This document shows, piece by piece, positions 44,096-53,122 of a DNA stretch of 64,000 nt. The notes beneath the pieces were generated by a model. It had not been told where the DNA came from. It did not search any database and worked only from the letters and a program-made list of their open reading frames with translations. The stretch is from positions 1-64,000 of the forward strand of contig NZ_JAATTV010000002.1 in assembly GCF_013414195.1 (NCBI RefSeq). Direction: 5' to 3'. This DNA comes from Psychrobacter sp. BI730 (GTDB lineage: Bacteria; Pseudomonadota; Gammaproteobacteria; Pseudomonadales; Moraxellaceae). Numbering within the stretch: the first letter of the stretch is position 1; every line of letters starts with the position of its first letter. Position numbers and translations under genes: made by a program.

Positions 44096-44908
44096 TTAGC
44101 GACGCGACTGTTGATATAGAGGCGTAACTTTTGGCATCAATGACTGTAACTCTGCGATACGGCTGCTGCTCGTTGGGTGAGTGCTGAGGAATTGTGGTGG
44201 CTCACCTTGGCTGGCTTTTTGCATTTTTTGCCACAGTGTAACAGCCGCCTGAGGGTTATAACCTGCACGTGCCATCAGCTCAAGACCGATCTGATCGGCT
44301 TCGCTTTCCTGAGTGCGACTGTGGGGTAGGCTCAAGCCTAAATTACCAGCAGTCCCTGCTAACTCAGCCTGTCCTTGTGATAGGCCAAATATACTGGCAG
44401 CCAGACCGATACCAGTTTGGGTTGCATACTCGCGTGATAGACGCTCACGTGAATGCTCACGTAATGCATGAGATATTTCATGACCCATGATGGCAGCAAT
44501 CTCATCATCAGTGAGGTTCAGACGATCGATGATGCCTGAATAAAACATAATCTTACCACCCGGCACCACAAATGCATTTAGATCGTTAGACTTGATGGTG
44601 TGTACTTCCCATTGCCACTTGGCTGCATCTGCGCGGTAGACACCAACTTGACCGACTAGACGGTTCGCAATATTTTTCAAGCGGTTTAGCTGAGCGGTAT
44701 TGGTATCTAGTACACCTTTTGATTTTGCGTCTTGTATTGTTTTGGCATAGCTTTGAGCAGATAGTGCCAATACTTGCTCACTAGACACTAATAGCAACTG
44801 CTGACGATCAACACCAATTGCGCCAGAATTGGTAGTGCTGGTACAACCAGTTAAAGTCAGTGCTGACAACGAAGCGGCCATCACTGTCGTGGTTAATAAC
44901 TTTTTCAT
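44096..44908 (-). CDS. M48-family metallopeptidase lipoprotein
   Basis: An envelope protease of the LoiP/BepA-like M48 group. The signal peptide with lipobox LTGC (Cys 22) makes it a lipoprotein. The zinc site is GHEISHALREH with His 143, Glu 144 and His 147; the third ligand Glu is in RTQESEADQIGLELM. STHPTSSSRIAEL completes the domain. The 270 residues match LoiP. It probably performs quality control of outer-membrane proteins. It is monocistronic. Confidence 0.92.
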   Translation of the reverse strand: MKKLLTTTVMAASLSALTLTGCTSTTNSGAIGVDRQQLLLVSSEQVLALSAQSYAKTIQDAKSKGVLDTNTAQLNRLKNIANRLVGQVGVYRADAAKWQWEVHTIKSNDLNAFVVPGGKIMFYSGIIDRLNLTDDEIAAIMGHEISHALREHSRERLSREYATQTGIGLAASIFGLSQGQAELAGTAGNLGLSLPHSRTQESEADQIGLELMARAGYNPQAAVTLWQKMQKASQGEPPQFLSTHPTSSSRIAELQSLMPKVTPLYQQSRR

Positions 44909-45438
44909 AAAAATATTCTCTCTATAAGATGGAAAAACATAAAGTCAAACAAGTTAAAGAATAGTGCAGCAGATATGGGAGCCGTGTTTATTGATCTTTT
45001 AGTAGTGCTCATTTATCCGTTTAAACAGTAAAAGTTTACCTTAACTGCCATTGGACATAAGTATAATAATGTTAACCACCTAAAACCAAGATAGGAAAAG
45101 TAACAATAAAGCGTATGATTGTAAGTGCGATATCTTTTTATTAGAGTGAAAATAGTGAGTTTTTCCTTTATCGATTGTCTTATGACCGTTATAAAGCTAA
45201 GGGAAGTAAAGCTCAGACTTAAATTTCTATAATTAATGTGAAATATTTTTCATTTAGCTAAAATTAATTCCTTTTTTTAAATCAATTGCTTATGTTGATT
45301 TATCCGATAAAAAGGGCATTTGGCTAAAAATATTAGAAATAAATTCTAAAAAAGGTGTTGACACCCACAGAATATTTGCTAAAATAGCCAGCCTATCGAG
45401 ACGGAGTAGTTGTTAACAACGCTACGAATTGATACTAA
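44909..45438. other. Intergenic stretch before the tRNA-Gly gene
   Basis: 530 AT-rich bases between the M48 gene start (minus strand) and tRNA-Gly. I recognise only the tRNA promoter at 45358-45385; the rest should include the M48 promoter near 44930-44980. No ORF or repeat was convincing. Confidence 0.6.
45358..45385 (+). promoter_or_regulatory. Sigma-70 promoter of tRNA-Gly
   Basis: TTGACA (45358-45363), 16 bases, then TAAAAT (45380-45385). The tRNA begins about 54 bases downstream. This is a consensus -35 with a near-consensus -10. Confidence 0.8.
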
Positions 45439-45513
45439 GCGGGAATAGCTCAGTGGTAGAGCATAACCTTGCCAAGGTTGGGGTCGAGAGTTCGAATCTC
45501 TTTTCCCGCTCCA
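45439..45513 (+). tRNA. tRNA-Gly (anticodon GCC)
   Basis: A 75-base cloverleaf including an encoded CCA end. The acceptor stem GCGGGAA pairs with TTCCCGC. The D arm is GCTCAGTGGTAGAGC. The anticodon stem AACCT/AGGTT holds a TTGCCAA loop with anticodon GCC at 45471-45473. The T arm has GAGAGTTCGAATCTC. It stands alone with its own promoter and a terminator 20 bases on. Confidence 0.98.
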
Positions 45514-45533
45514 AATATGGCTTGAAAAAGCGC

Positions 45534-45566
45534 AAAAAGCCTCACTTCACAGTGAGGCTTTTTTTT
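45534..45566 (+). terminator. Intrinsic terminator after tRNA-Gly
   Basis: AAGCCTCACT pairs with AGTGAGGCTT, followed by T-run. Confidence 0.92.
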
Positions 45567-45731
45567 ATGTGTAAAATCTGTTCTAAGTCCGCTAATGGCG
45601 AAAACATAGAAAGCAAAAACTAAAGCTACCTATAAGTAGGACAGAGGTTATCAACATTCAGTATTGAAAAACAGATGCGCACCCCCGAATACCTGAGCAA
45701 ACTAAACCTATAGCAACATTAAGGGTATCCA

Positions 45732-47138
45732 ATGCCGCCAAAACCCCTTACATTAATCAGTGCCAAGCTCGCCTTTATCATATCCGCCATCGTCATCGGT
45801 ATCATGGGTATCACCATGATCGGCTTTGGCTGGGTGCCTCATCTGTCTCTTATCTTGGCTATCTGTGTGCTACTGGCTATCGGTATGTATAAAGGGCTCA
45901 GCTTTGATGACATGCAAGCGCAAATGGCCTCAGGTGTCATGCGTGGTATTGGTGCCATCTATTTGTTCTTCTTTATTGGACTGATGGTGGCGGCTTTGAT
46001 GATATCAGGTGCTATACCTACGCTTATGTATGTAGGCTTTCAGCTGATCTCACCTGAATATTACTATATCTCTGCCTTTATCTTAACCTCTATTATTGGT
46101 ATTGCTCTAGGTAGTAGTTTGACGACTGCAGCGACTTTGGGCGTGGCGTTTATTGGTATGAGTAATGCGTTTGATGCCAATGTGGCGATAGCAGCAGGGG
46201 CAGTGGTGTCAGGGGCGTTCTTCGGTGATAAGATGTCGCCCTTGTCTGATACTTGTACGATTGCGTCTTCAGTAGTCGGTATCGATCTGTTTGAGCATAT
46301 TCGCAATATGATGTATACGACCGTACCTGCATGGATAATGACGGTTATCTTGTTTTGGATGTTCTCAGGACAGACGACCAGTGCTGATCTGAGTCAAGTG
46401 ACGATATTGCAAGGTCAGCTGATAGATAGTGGGTTGGTACATGGGTATTCGGTATTACCCTTTGTGATATTGGTTGGATTGGCGCTGTTTCGGGTCAATG
46501 CGATTTATACAATTATCTGTACCATAGCAGTGGCACTTATTATTACTTACGTACACAGCTCACCAAGCTTTGGACAATTGGGTGGGTATCTGTTTGCAGG
46601 GTATGCTCCTGCTGAGTCATTAGAGCTGGGTGAGGTAGGTGGTATGCTGTCGCGTGGCGGTGTACAGAGTATGTTCTTTACTCAGGCGATTGTGATACTG
46701 GCATTAAGCTTAGGTGGTCTATTAACGGCACTAGGGATTTTGCCTGCACTGCTATCTGGTATTAAAGATACATTGACGACATCAGGCCGAGCTATCTTTG
46801 CGGCAGCGATGTCGGCATTGAGCATTAACGTGTTAATCGGTGAGCAGTATTTGAGTATTCTATTATCAGGTACGGCATTTCGGTCAACGTTTGAGCGCTT
46901 ACATCTGCATCCTAAGAATTTATCTCGGACGATTGAGGATGCAGGAACGGTGATTAATCCATTGGTGCCTTGGAGTGTGTGCGGGGTATTTATCAGTCAG
47001 GCGTTAGGGGTACCGGTATTAGATTATCTACCTTATGCGTTCTTCTGTTATTTGTCATTGCTATTGACGCTGCTATTCGGGTTTACGGGGCTGACGATTA
47101 GTCGGGTTAAAGAGGGGACGGCGACCCAAAATCAATAG
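45732..47138 (+). CDS. NhaC-family sodium/proton antiporter
   Basis: This inner-membrane antiporter is expected to export sodium in exchange for protons. About eleven to twelve helices lie over 468 residues. Family signatures are MASGVMRGIGAIYLFFFIGLM, the LGSSLTTAATLGVAFIGMS stretch, and GAFFGDKMSPLSDTCTIASS (about 160-179) with acidic residues in the membrane. AAGGGTATCC precedes the ATG. It is monocistronic and converges with the LysR gene, only 34 bases apart. Confidence 0.92.
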   Translation: MPPKPLTLISAKLAFIISAIVIGIMGITMIGFGWVPHLSLILAICVLLAIGMYKGLSFDDMQAQMASGVMRGIGAIYLFFFIGLMVAALMISGAIPTLMYVGFQLISPEYYYISAFILTSIIGIALGSSLTTAATLGVAFIGMSNAFDANVAIAAGAVVSGAFFGDKMSPLSDTCTIASSVVGIDLFEHIRNMMYTTVPAWIMTVILFWMFSGQTTSADLSQVTILQGQLIDSGLVHGYSVLPFVILVGLALFRVNAIYTIICTIAVALIITYVHSSPSFGQLGGYLFAGYAPAESLELGEVGGMLSRGGVQSMFFTQAIVILALSLGGLLTALGILPALLSGIKDTLTTSGRAIFAAAMSALSINVLIGEQYLSILLSGTAFRSTFERLHLHPKNLSRTIEDAGTVINPLVPWSVCGVFISQALGVPVLDYLPYAFFCYLSLLLTLLFGFTGLTISRVKEGTATQNQ

Positions 47139-47172
47139 CAATTGATATCGTTATGGATAATAAGAATATTGA

Positions 47173-48078
47173 CTAATACTGATCCCAGTACGGATTGTCA
47201 CCGAATTGCTCTGCAATAAAATCAATCAAGTAACGACAACGCTGCGACAAAAAACGATTCTTTGGATAAACAGCATAAGCAGTTAGGGTTGGCAATTGAT
47301 AGTGTTGGAAAACAGGTACCAGCTCGCCAAGCGCCAGTTTTTTATAAGCAATAAAAGTCGGCACAAAGGTAATTCCATGTCCTTTGACTGCCAAATCTAC
47401 TAAGAACTCACCATTGGTGGCTTTGATTTTGGCATCTATCGTACGATGATGACTTCTGCCTTCAGTATCCACCAAGTTTATACTATTGGTTTGACCGAGA
47501 CTGTATTGCAAAAGTGCATGGTTGTCTAAATCGTCTAGCGTCTCAGGCATGCCCATTCTTGCCAAATAATCAGGACTGGCGCAAATCACACAACGAATCA
47601 ATGCCAACTTTTTTGCTTGATAGCTAGAATCTTCTAGCTCTCCGATTCGAATGGCCAACTCATAGCCTTCTTCAATCAAATCGATACGTCGGTCAGAAAA
47701 ATCCAGATCAAATCTCAGATTGGGATGTTTATTGGCGTATTTATCAATCACATCGTTCAGATGCATGAGTCCAAAGGACAACGGCGCTGTCATTTTTAGC
47801 GTACCTTCAATACGCATAGGAGCGTCAGTAGCATGCTCATTGACAGCGTCAACCGCACGCAAGATATTATTCACTTGCTGATAATATTGCTCACCAGCTT
47901 GCGTCAATTTAGATTGGCGGGTAGTACGGCTAATTAATTGACTGCCTAAACGCTCTTCCAATTCTTTAAGTCGGCGACTGACGGCTGATTTTGCAATATT
48001 TAACTGCTCAGCAGCCTTGGTAATACTACCTGCCTCAACAATGCGTACAAACATCGCCATGTCTTCTAATTGACCCAT
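47173..48078 (-). CDS. LysR-family regulator divergent from doxX
   Basis: The N-terminal winged helix (EDMAMFVRIVEAGSITKAAEQLNI then AKSAVSRRLKELEERLGSQL) is followed by a type 2 periplasmic-binding-like effector domain. The 301 residues are standard and resemble the PgrR/DmlR/YhaJ-like group. It is divergent from the DoxX gene with 137 bases between, so it probably controls doxX and the pirin and nitroreductase genes that follow. E. coli YhaJ regulates a DoxX gene and a pirin in this fashion in response to nitroaromatic breakdown products. Confidence 0.85.
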   Translation of the reverse strand: MGQLEDMAMFVRIVEAGSITKAAEQLNIAKSAVSRRLKELEERLGSQLISRTTRQSKLTQAGEQYYQQVNNILRAVDAVNEHATDAPMRIEGTLKMTAPLSFGLMHLNDVIDKYANKHPNLRFDLDFSDRRIDLIEEGYELAIRIGELEDSSYQAKKLALIRCVICASPDYLARMGMPETLDDLDNHALLQYSLGQTNSINLVDTEGRSHHRTIDAKIKATNGEFLVDLAVKGHGITFVPTFIAYKKLALGELVPVFQHYQLPTLTAYAVYPKNRFLSQRCRYLIDFIAEQFGDNPYWDQY

Positions 48079-48215
48079 TATCGATGCCTCATGATTGTTC
48101 TTACACCAAGAACTTATATTTGTGATTATTGCTGCTTATCCCATGCTAGTCAACGCCTATAATCGCGCTATTCTCTACTTAGAGACATGATTAAACACAC
48201 TTTTGGAGTATCATT

Positions 48216-48596
48216 ATGGACAAGTTACAGCAATTTAGCGCACCGCTCGGTCGTCTATTATTATCAATCATTTTCATCTTTGCAGGCATTGGTAAAATCA
48301 CAGATTATGCGACTACTCAAGGCTATATGGAGTCAGTAGGTGTGCCTGGTATGTTGCTACCATTGGTAATCGCGTTTGAGGTACTAGGTGGTATCGCTAT
48401 CTTGCTAGGTTATAAAGCTCGCCCAATCGCTTTCTTGTTCGCTGGGTTTAGCATCGTGTCAGCTATTCTTTTTCATCAGTTCTGGGTTGATGAATCACAG
48501 ATGATCTCATTTATGAAAAACATTTCGATCGCAGGTGGGTTTTTGATGATTTTTGCTCATGGTGCGGGTGCTTACTCAATAGACAATAAGCGATAA
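48216..48596 (+). CDS. DoxX-family membrane protein
   Basis: A 126-residue inner-membrane protein with four helices and the family words LGRLLLSIIFIFAGIGKI, IAFEVLGGIAILLGYKARP and FHQFWVDESQM. Members such as MhqP of Bacillus and YqjF of E. coli are induced by quinones or nitroaromatics; biochemical activity is not established. GGAGTATC lies 5 bases before the ATG. It is divergent from the LysR gene, with pirin and nitroreductase genes downstream. Confidence 0.88.
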   Translation: MDKLQQFSAPLGRLLLSIIFIFAGIGKITDYATTQGYMESVGVPGMLLPLVIAFEVLGGIAILLGYKARPIAFLFAGFSIVSAILFHQFWVDESQMISFMKNISIAGGFLMIFAHGAGAYSIDNKR

Positions 48597-48941
48597 ACAA
48601 TCAGTAACTGATCTACCTCTTATACGCTTACGAAGAACAATCATGAATGGGTACTTTTAAATAAAAACAGTCATGAACATTTTCACAGAATATTTCAACA
48701 GCAGACAGTTTTTATATAAGCATAACTTAAAGTAATCTATATAAAGTTATCTGTGCTAATATATGTAAAAAATCTGTATTACGTTAAAACCGCTCTGATT
48801 GTTCTATAAAAAAGAATAGTTAATTGCATTTAGTGTTGTTTATCTATGTAGAATTAATAATTATAATAAGCCCATTGTTTAAATAGATTAATCGATAATA
48901 AGTATATAGAGGATTAATCTGTTGATAGCTAAGGACGAATT
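48597..48941. other. AT-rich spacer between doxX and the pirin gene
   Basis: 345 very AT-rich bases, long enough for an independent promoter for the pirin gene. I see no terminator with a T-run after doxX, no ORF with a ribosome binding site and no strong repeat. Confidence 0.55.
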
Positions 48942-49655
48942 ATGAAAACAATCTATCATGCAGCGGACTCACGTGGCGATGCCAATCATGGCTGGCTTAA
49001 AAGCAGGCATACCTTTAGCTTTGCCAATTATCATAATCCTGAGCGTGTGGGGTTTGGTGCCTTACGCGTTATTAATGATGATTTTGTCATTGGCGGTCAA
49101 GGGTTTGGCAAACACTCGCACCGTAACATGGAGATTATCAGTATTCCTCTATCCGGCAAGCTCGCTCATGGCGATAGTATCGGTAACGAGGGCGTCATAG
49201 AAACTGGCGAAATTCAAGTGATGTCAGCGGGTACAGGCATTACCCATAGTGAAATGAATGGTGACAATGCAGAAGCTGTGAGGTTTTTGCAAATTTGGGT
49301 GATACCAAACAAAATGGATGTCGCACCGCGTTATCAGCAAGTGCATATGGGCGATATCATGCGACCTAACGAGTTTAGCCAAGTGCTATCACCTAATGCC
49401 GATGATGCAGGGGTTTGGATTCATCAAGATGCTTGGTTTAGCATGGGTGGTTTTGACGAAGATGTATCGCAAACTTACCAGTTAAATAATCCTAACAACG
49501 GTGTCTACGTATTTGTCCTCAGCGGTGAAGTCGTGATAAATGATAAGGTCCTGTCTACTCGTGACGGCCTTTGCATTTGGGATATTCAGAGCTTTATGAT
49601 GGACGCAACAGTAGCTAGCCGTGTGCTAGTGATGGAAGTACCGCTATTTATGTAG
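48942..49655 (+). CDS. Pirin-family protein (YhaK/YhhW-like)
   Basis: A bicupin of 237 residues. The metal ligands are in the N-terminal cupin: FGKHSHRNMEIIS (two His) and GTGITHSEMN (His and Glu). Other family words are ADSRGDANHGWLKSRHTFSF at the start and RFLQIWVIP. E. coli YhhW has quercetin 2,3-dioxygenase activity and YhaK is a stress marker. AAGGACGAATT precedes the ATG. It follows doxX and precedes a nitroreductase in what looks like a quinone/electrophile response. Confidence 0.92.
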   Translation: MKTIYHAADSRGDANHGWLKSRHTFSFANYHNPERVGFGALRVINDDFVIGGQGFGKHSHRNMEIISIPLSGKLAHGDSIGNEGVIETGEIQVMSAGTGITHSEMNGDNAEAVRFLQIWVIPNKMDVAPRYQQVHMGDIMRPNEFSQVLSPNADDAGVWIHQDAWFSMGGFDEDVSQTYQLNNPNNGVYVFVLSGEVVINDKVLSTRDGLCIWDIQSFMMDATVASRVLVMEVPLFM

Positions 49656-49760
49656 TCAAGAACAAAGCTCTTTATCAATTAAAGCATTTATATCAATAAC
49701 CATTAACGCTAAAAATTATTTTTATTAATAACTATTTTACTAACAACATGGAGAAACACT

Positions 49761-50372
49761 ATGTCAGATTTAACAACACTACAGCAGCTTGCAGAGAAAC
49801 GCCGTTCTATCTATGCACTAAGCGACCAGTTGCCAGTATCTAACGATGAAGTCGTAAAAGTAGTTGAGCATGCTGTATTGCATACACCATCATCATTTAA
49901 CTCGCAATCAACGCGTGTCGTTGTGTTATTCGGCGATGATCATCACAAACTATGGGATATGACTGAAGATGTACTACGTGCAATCGTCGGTGATGAAGAA
50001 GCGTTTAAATCTACTAAAGACAAAATTGCTGGCTTTAGAGCGGGTGCTGGTACGGTATTGTTCTTTGAAGATAAAGCAGTGGTGAGAGGCATGCAAGAAG
50101 CGGCGCCTTTATATGCTGATAATTTCCCAATTTGGGCAACTCAGACCAACGCAATGCATCAATACGTCATCTGGACGGCGCTAGCAAGCATTGATGTCGG
50201 TGCGAACTTGCAGCACTATAACCCAATAATCGACCAGAAAGTCGCCAGCACTTGGAACATCGATGCAGATTGGGAACTAAAAGCGCAAATGGTATTTGGT
50301 AAGATTGAGCAGCCAGCAGGCGACAAAGAATTCAAGCCACTTGATGAGCGTATGAAAGTATTTGGTGCTTAA
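49761..50372 (+). CDS. Nitroreductase family protein (MhqN/HBN1-like)
   Basis: A flavin reductase of 203 residues. The FMN-binding segments are EKRRSIYAL at the N-terminus, HTPSSFNSQSTRVVVLFGD near 40-58, and a late DVGANLQHYNP. The wording fits the MhqN/YdgI branch that reduces quinones and nitro compounds with NAD(P)H. GGAGAAACACT lies before the ATG. It is 105 bases after the pirin gene and ends with a terminator, so pirin and nitroreductase may form one transcript. Confidence 0.88.
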   Translation: MSDLTTLQQLAEKRRSIYALSDQLPVSNDEVVKVVEHAVLHTPSSFNSQSTRVVVLFGDDHHKLWDMTEDVLRAIVGDEEAFKSTKDKIAGFRAGAGTVLFFEDKAVVRGMQEAAPLYADNFPIWATQTNAMHQYVIWTALASIDVGANLQHYNPIIDQKVASTWNIDADWELKAQMVFGKIEQPAGDKEFKPLDERMKVFGA

Positions 50373-50442
50373 TGTTGTTGTTTGAGAATAGACAACCTAT
50401 GGCCTTGCTTAGGAAGTTTGCTAAATAAACTACAGAGCACGT

Positions 50443-50478
50443 AAAAAACGTCACCCAATCATCGGGTGGCGTTTTTTT
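50443..50478 (+). terminator. Intrinsic terminator of the nitroreductase gene
   Basis: ACGTCACCC pairs with GGGTGGCGT (one A:G mismatch) and seven T follow; the A-run on the left would serve the convergent gene too. Confidence 0.9.
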
Positions 50479-50548
50479 ATGAATAATAAATATTAAAGAC
50501 AGTACAGCTACACTGGATGTTTGCAGAACTGATGCGACAATTTAATGA

Positions 50549-50983
50549 TTATTTACGTTGCATCAAACTGTTGGCGACCCATGCTGGACCAATTAACAAA
50601 AACTGCAAATCTTTAAAGAAAGAAGGCTTTTTGCCTTCGATTTTATGCCCTATGAACTGGCCAATCCATGCAACGACAAATACCGCTGCCCACGCTTTAA
50701 AGCCCCATGGCATCGCTGCCATCACTGATAGACAAATAAGAATAAACATCCCCATCGCTAAAAATAGTGGCGTAGATAAACGCATATAAAATAGTAATAC
50801 TAATGCGCTTAGTACCAAAGTAAACCACACAGATAGCGACATACCCATACCTAACAGGCTGATAAAGATCGTTGGCACACATAGCCAATGGATTTTTTTA
50901 TTGACCAAGTTCTGGTGACTGACCGAGTACTCACTAAGCCATTGCTCTAGCGTACGTTTGGACATTTTTGGTTGACGAGACAT
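50549..50983 (-). CDS. Mpo1-like (DUF962) membrane protein
   Basis: A 144-residue inner-membrane protein with four helices. The family signature is SVSHQNLVNKKIHWLCVP at about 21-38 and GQFIGHKIEGKKPSFFKD at about 108-125, which provide the conserved His residues. Yeast Mpo1 is an iron-dependent dioxygenase for 2-hydroxy fatty acids; bacterial relatives are mostly untested. It is monocistronic. Confidence 0.85.
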   Translation of the reverse strand: MSRQPKMSKRTLEQWLSEYSVSHQNLVNKKIHWLCVPTIFISLLGMGMSLSVWFTLVLSALVLLFYMRLSTPLFLAMGMFILICLSVMAAMPWGFKAWAAVFVVAWIGQFIGHKIEGKKPSFFKDLQFLLIGPAWVANSLMQRK

Positions 50984-51204
50984 ACTAACCTGCCTGTTAG
51001 TAAATAAGATGAGTAACTCATACTAGCTAATGGACTCGCTACTAAGCTAAATGCGAAGATGATTGTTAATATCAGTTGTAGCACTAATTGCGCCTGTCTA
51101 CCATGTTATCTGATAGACGGCACAGTCAAGTTTACTCGTACTATTGATGCTATATCAGTAAGGGTTTATTCAAACTCCCAGGGGGTTTTTCTATAAGAGA
51201 CGCA

Positions 51205-51936
51205 TTATCCCTGCTCGCTGCGATGCCATTCATACAGGCCGATAAAGGCGTTTACTTGATACACCATAGTCTGAATAGCAAAGATATAGTTACCAGACAT
51301 CAGATTCACAATGAGCCAGACGAAGTTGACGATAATCCACAACCACCAATTAAATGAATAACGCAGAATCATAGCTGCCTGAGCGGTAATAGAAAGCACA
51401 AAGGCAATCACATTAATCCAAAAGAAAGAGATAAATCCCAAAAAAAGACTACTATCATCCTCTACGACCGCATAGCCGTAGCTTGCTAGCAAATCATTTA
51501 TCGTGGGAAAAAGGGCAAGACCAATGATAATAAATGCCGCGGTGATTAACCAGACAGCTTTACTCGCTGATTTGGGTATCATGTCGCCATCAGGATCGGT
51601 GTGCTTCGACCAATAAAAGATACCGTAAACATGGGTAAAAAAGTTAAATAGTGGAGCAAGCATCAAACCAACTGCGCCAGACGTTGCCTGCACAATGACT
51701 TCGCCAGCCGTTGCCCCCATACCAAAGCCATTGCCCATGACGTTTTTGCGAAATGATAGCGAGACCACGCAAACCAAACCAATGAATGAGACTGCTAAGT
51801 AAAACCAGTCAAGCGTGGTATGGTCTGTCGTGAGCCAAAAACCTGCGGATAAGGCAATGACACCGCAAATAAACCAAATGATAATCCATTGCATCGCCCA
51901 TTTTCCGGTGATGTTGTCCAATAGCTGAATACGCAT
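51205..51936 (-). CDS. pnuC: PnuC, nicotinamide riboside transporter
   Basis: This inner-membrane carrier of about seven helices over 243 residues imports nicotinamide riboside. Late family words are NWWLWIIVNFVWLIVNLMSG and a YQVNAFIGLYEWHR end, typical of PnuC. GGGGAAAAGCG precedes the ATG. It sits 127 bases downstream of the NadR homologue on the same strand, the classic transporter-plus-kinase pairing that traps the riboside as NMN. Confidence 0.9.
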   Translation of the reverse strand: MRIQLLDNITGKWAMQWIIIWFICGVIALSAGFWLTTDHTTLDWFYLAVSFIGLVCVVSLSFRKNVMGNGFGMGATAGEVIVQATSGAVGLMLAPLFNFFTHVYGIFYWSKHTDPDGDMIPKSASKAVWLITAAFIIIGLALFPTINDLLASYGYAVVEDDSSLFLGFISFFWINVIAFVLSITAQAAMILRYSFNWWLWIIVNFVWLIVNLMSGNYIFAIQTMVYQVNAFIGLYEWHRSEQG

Positions 51937-52063
51937 CGCTTTTCCCCTAAAGTAAATACTGATATCAATATAGTGCTAACTGTCATGTATTAGTTAAATA
52001 AAGTGTGCTAGTTAAATAACATGTGCTAATTGAATAAATTATTATAAATATGCTCAGTGCACG

Positions 52064-53122
52064 TTATGATTTTTTGCCATAGATATATTGATCAATCAAT
52101 AATAATGCTTGCTTGTAGCGAGCGTCATAGTCAGGCTGGTCAATCATATGCGGCGTAATATCGTGACGCGCAAAAATATCTATCAAACGCTGCTCAAAGC
52201 GTCCACGCGCTTCGGGTGTACCCAAAGATCGCATACCATCATCAACCCATGGCGTATTGTTGTCTAGCATGATGGTATGGTCTACACGAAACTCATCAAT
52301 ACAAGCAGCCACAAAAGGATGTGTGCGACCCTCATACTCTTCGCAAAATGCTTGCGTAGTGACAAAGTCAGTATCAACGATGGTGATAGGGGCAGTTGCA
52401 TTGGCTTTGGCTTCTCGGATTGCTTGAGCATGATCAAGACAAATCGGGCCATAATCACTGTACTGTAATCCAACCTCGCTACCACCCAAATCTGTACCGA
52501 CATACAGACGCCCCATTTCTAAGGCAAAGCTAGCACCATAATAATTGGCCAGCTTATGTACCAGCGTTGTCTTGCCTGAGCTTTCACCGCCGACGATAGC
52601 GACAGTCTTGGTATAGTCGACGCGCGCTTGCGGATGAAGTGCTGACCAATGGGCGACTGGATCACGCGCAATCGCATAAGAGTCAAATTCCGGCTGTAGC
52701 GGCGTAGTAACGACTGGCAAAAGCAGCTGCTCTTGTATGTCATTGCGAGTGAGTGGATGGTTTTCCGCCATAAACAATACAGTCTCTGTTGATAGTGATA
52801 AGGCATCCATCAAACGTTGTAATTTGGCATTACTAGCAGTGACATCGATACTGACATCGTCACTGGCACTATACAGGTGTTCGTGCAGCGGTAACTCGAT
52901 CTCATGAGTAGTATGAATATGGATAAATGGCAAGTCGGCACAGGCCATCTGTAGCCAACGCGCTTTGTCTTGTAAGGTGATGGTGAAATCAGGATGCGGC
53001 GATGGATGTGCCATAATAACGATATGTAAGGTTTTGGCTGGTCCTGCTGCATCCAATATACTACGCATCTGCCCTAAATGCAGCGGCTCGAAATGTCCAA
53101 TCATCAATCCAGTGTCGTACAT
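52064..53122 (-). CDS. nadR: NadR-like nicotinamide riboside kinase with degenerate adenylyltransferase domain
   Basis: NadR joins an NMN adenylyltransferase domain to a ribosylnicotinamide kinase domain; here there is no N-terminal DNA-binding domain. The kinase half is intact, with P-loop GGESSGKT at 178-185 and LYVGTD and IVDTDFVT downstream. In the first half the nucleotidyltransferase motif HXGH reads HLGQ (residues 15-18), and the usual ISGTXIR end motif is not visible (SYAIARDPVAHW instead). So it may act only as a kinase. The 352 residues match family length. It is upstream of pnuC. Confidence 0.88.
   Translation of the reverse strand: MYDTGLMIGHFEPLHLGQMRSILDAAGPAKTLHIVIMAHPSPHPDFTITLQDKARWLQMACADLPFIHIHTTHEIELPLHEHLYSASDDVSIDVTASNAKLQRLMDALSLSTETVLFMAENHPLTRNDIQEQLLLPVVTTPLQPEFDSYAIARDPVAHWSALHPQARVDYTKTVAIVGGESSGKTTLVHKLANYYGASFALEMGRLYVGTDLGGSEVGLQYSDYGPICLDHAQAIREAKANATAPITIVDTDFVTTQAFCEEYEGRTHPFVAACIDEFRVDHTIMLDNNTPWVDDGMRSLGTPEARGRFEQRLIDIFARHDITPHMIDQPDYDARYKQALLLIDQYIYGKKS

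Noticed and set aside
45429..45623. ORF of 64 codons over the tRNA-Gly gene
   Set aside because: It reads through the tRNA and its terminator; the tRNA fold is unambiguous and the ORF has no ribosome binding site.
51171..51190. Plus-strand terminator-like hairpin downstream of pnuC
   Set aside because: There is no plus-strand gene it could end, and the stem is short with a three-base loop.
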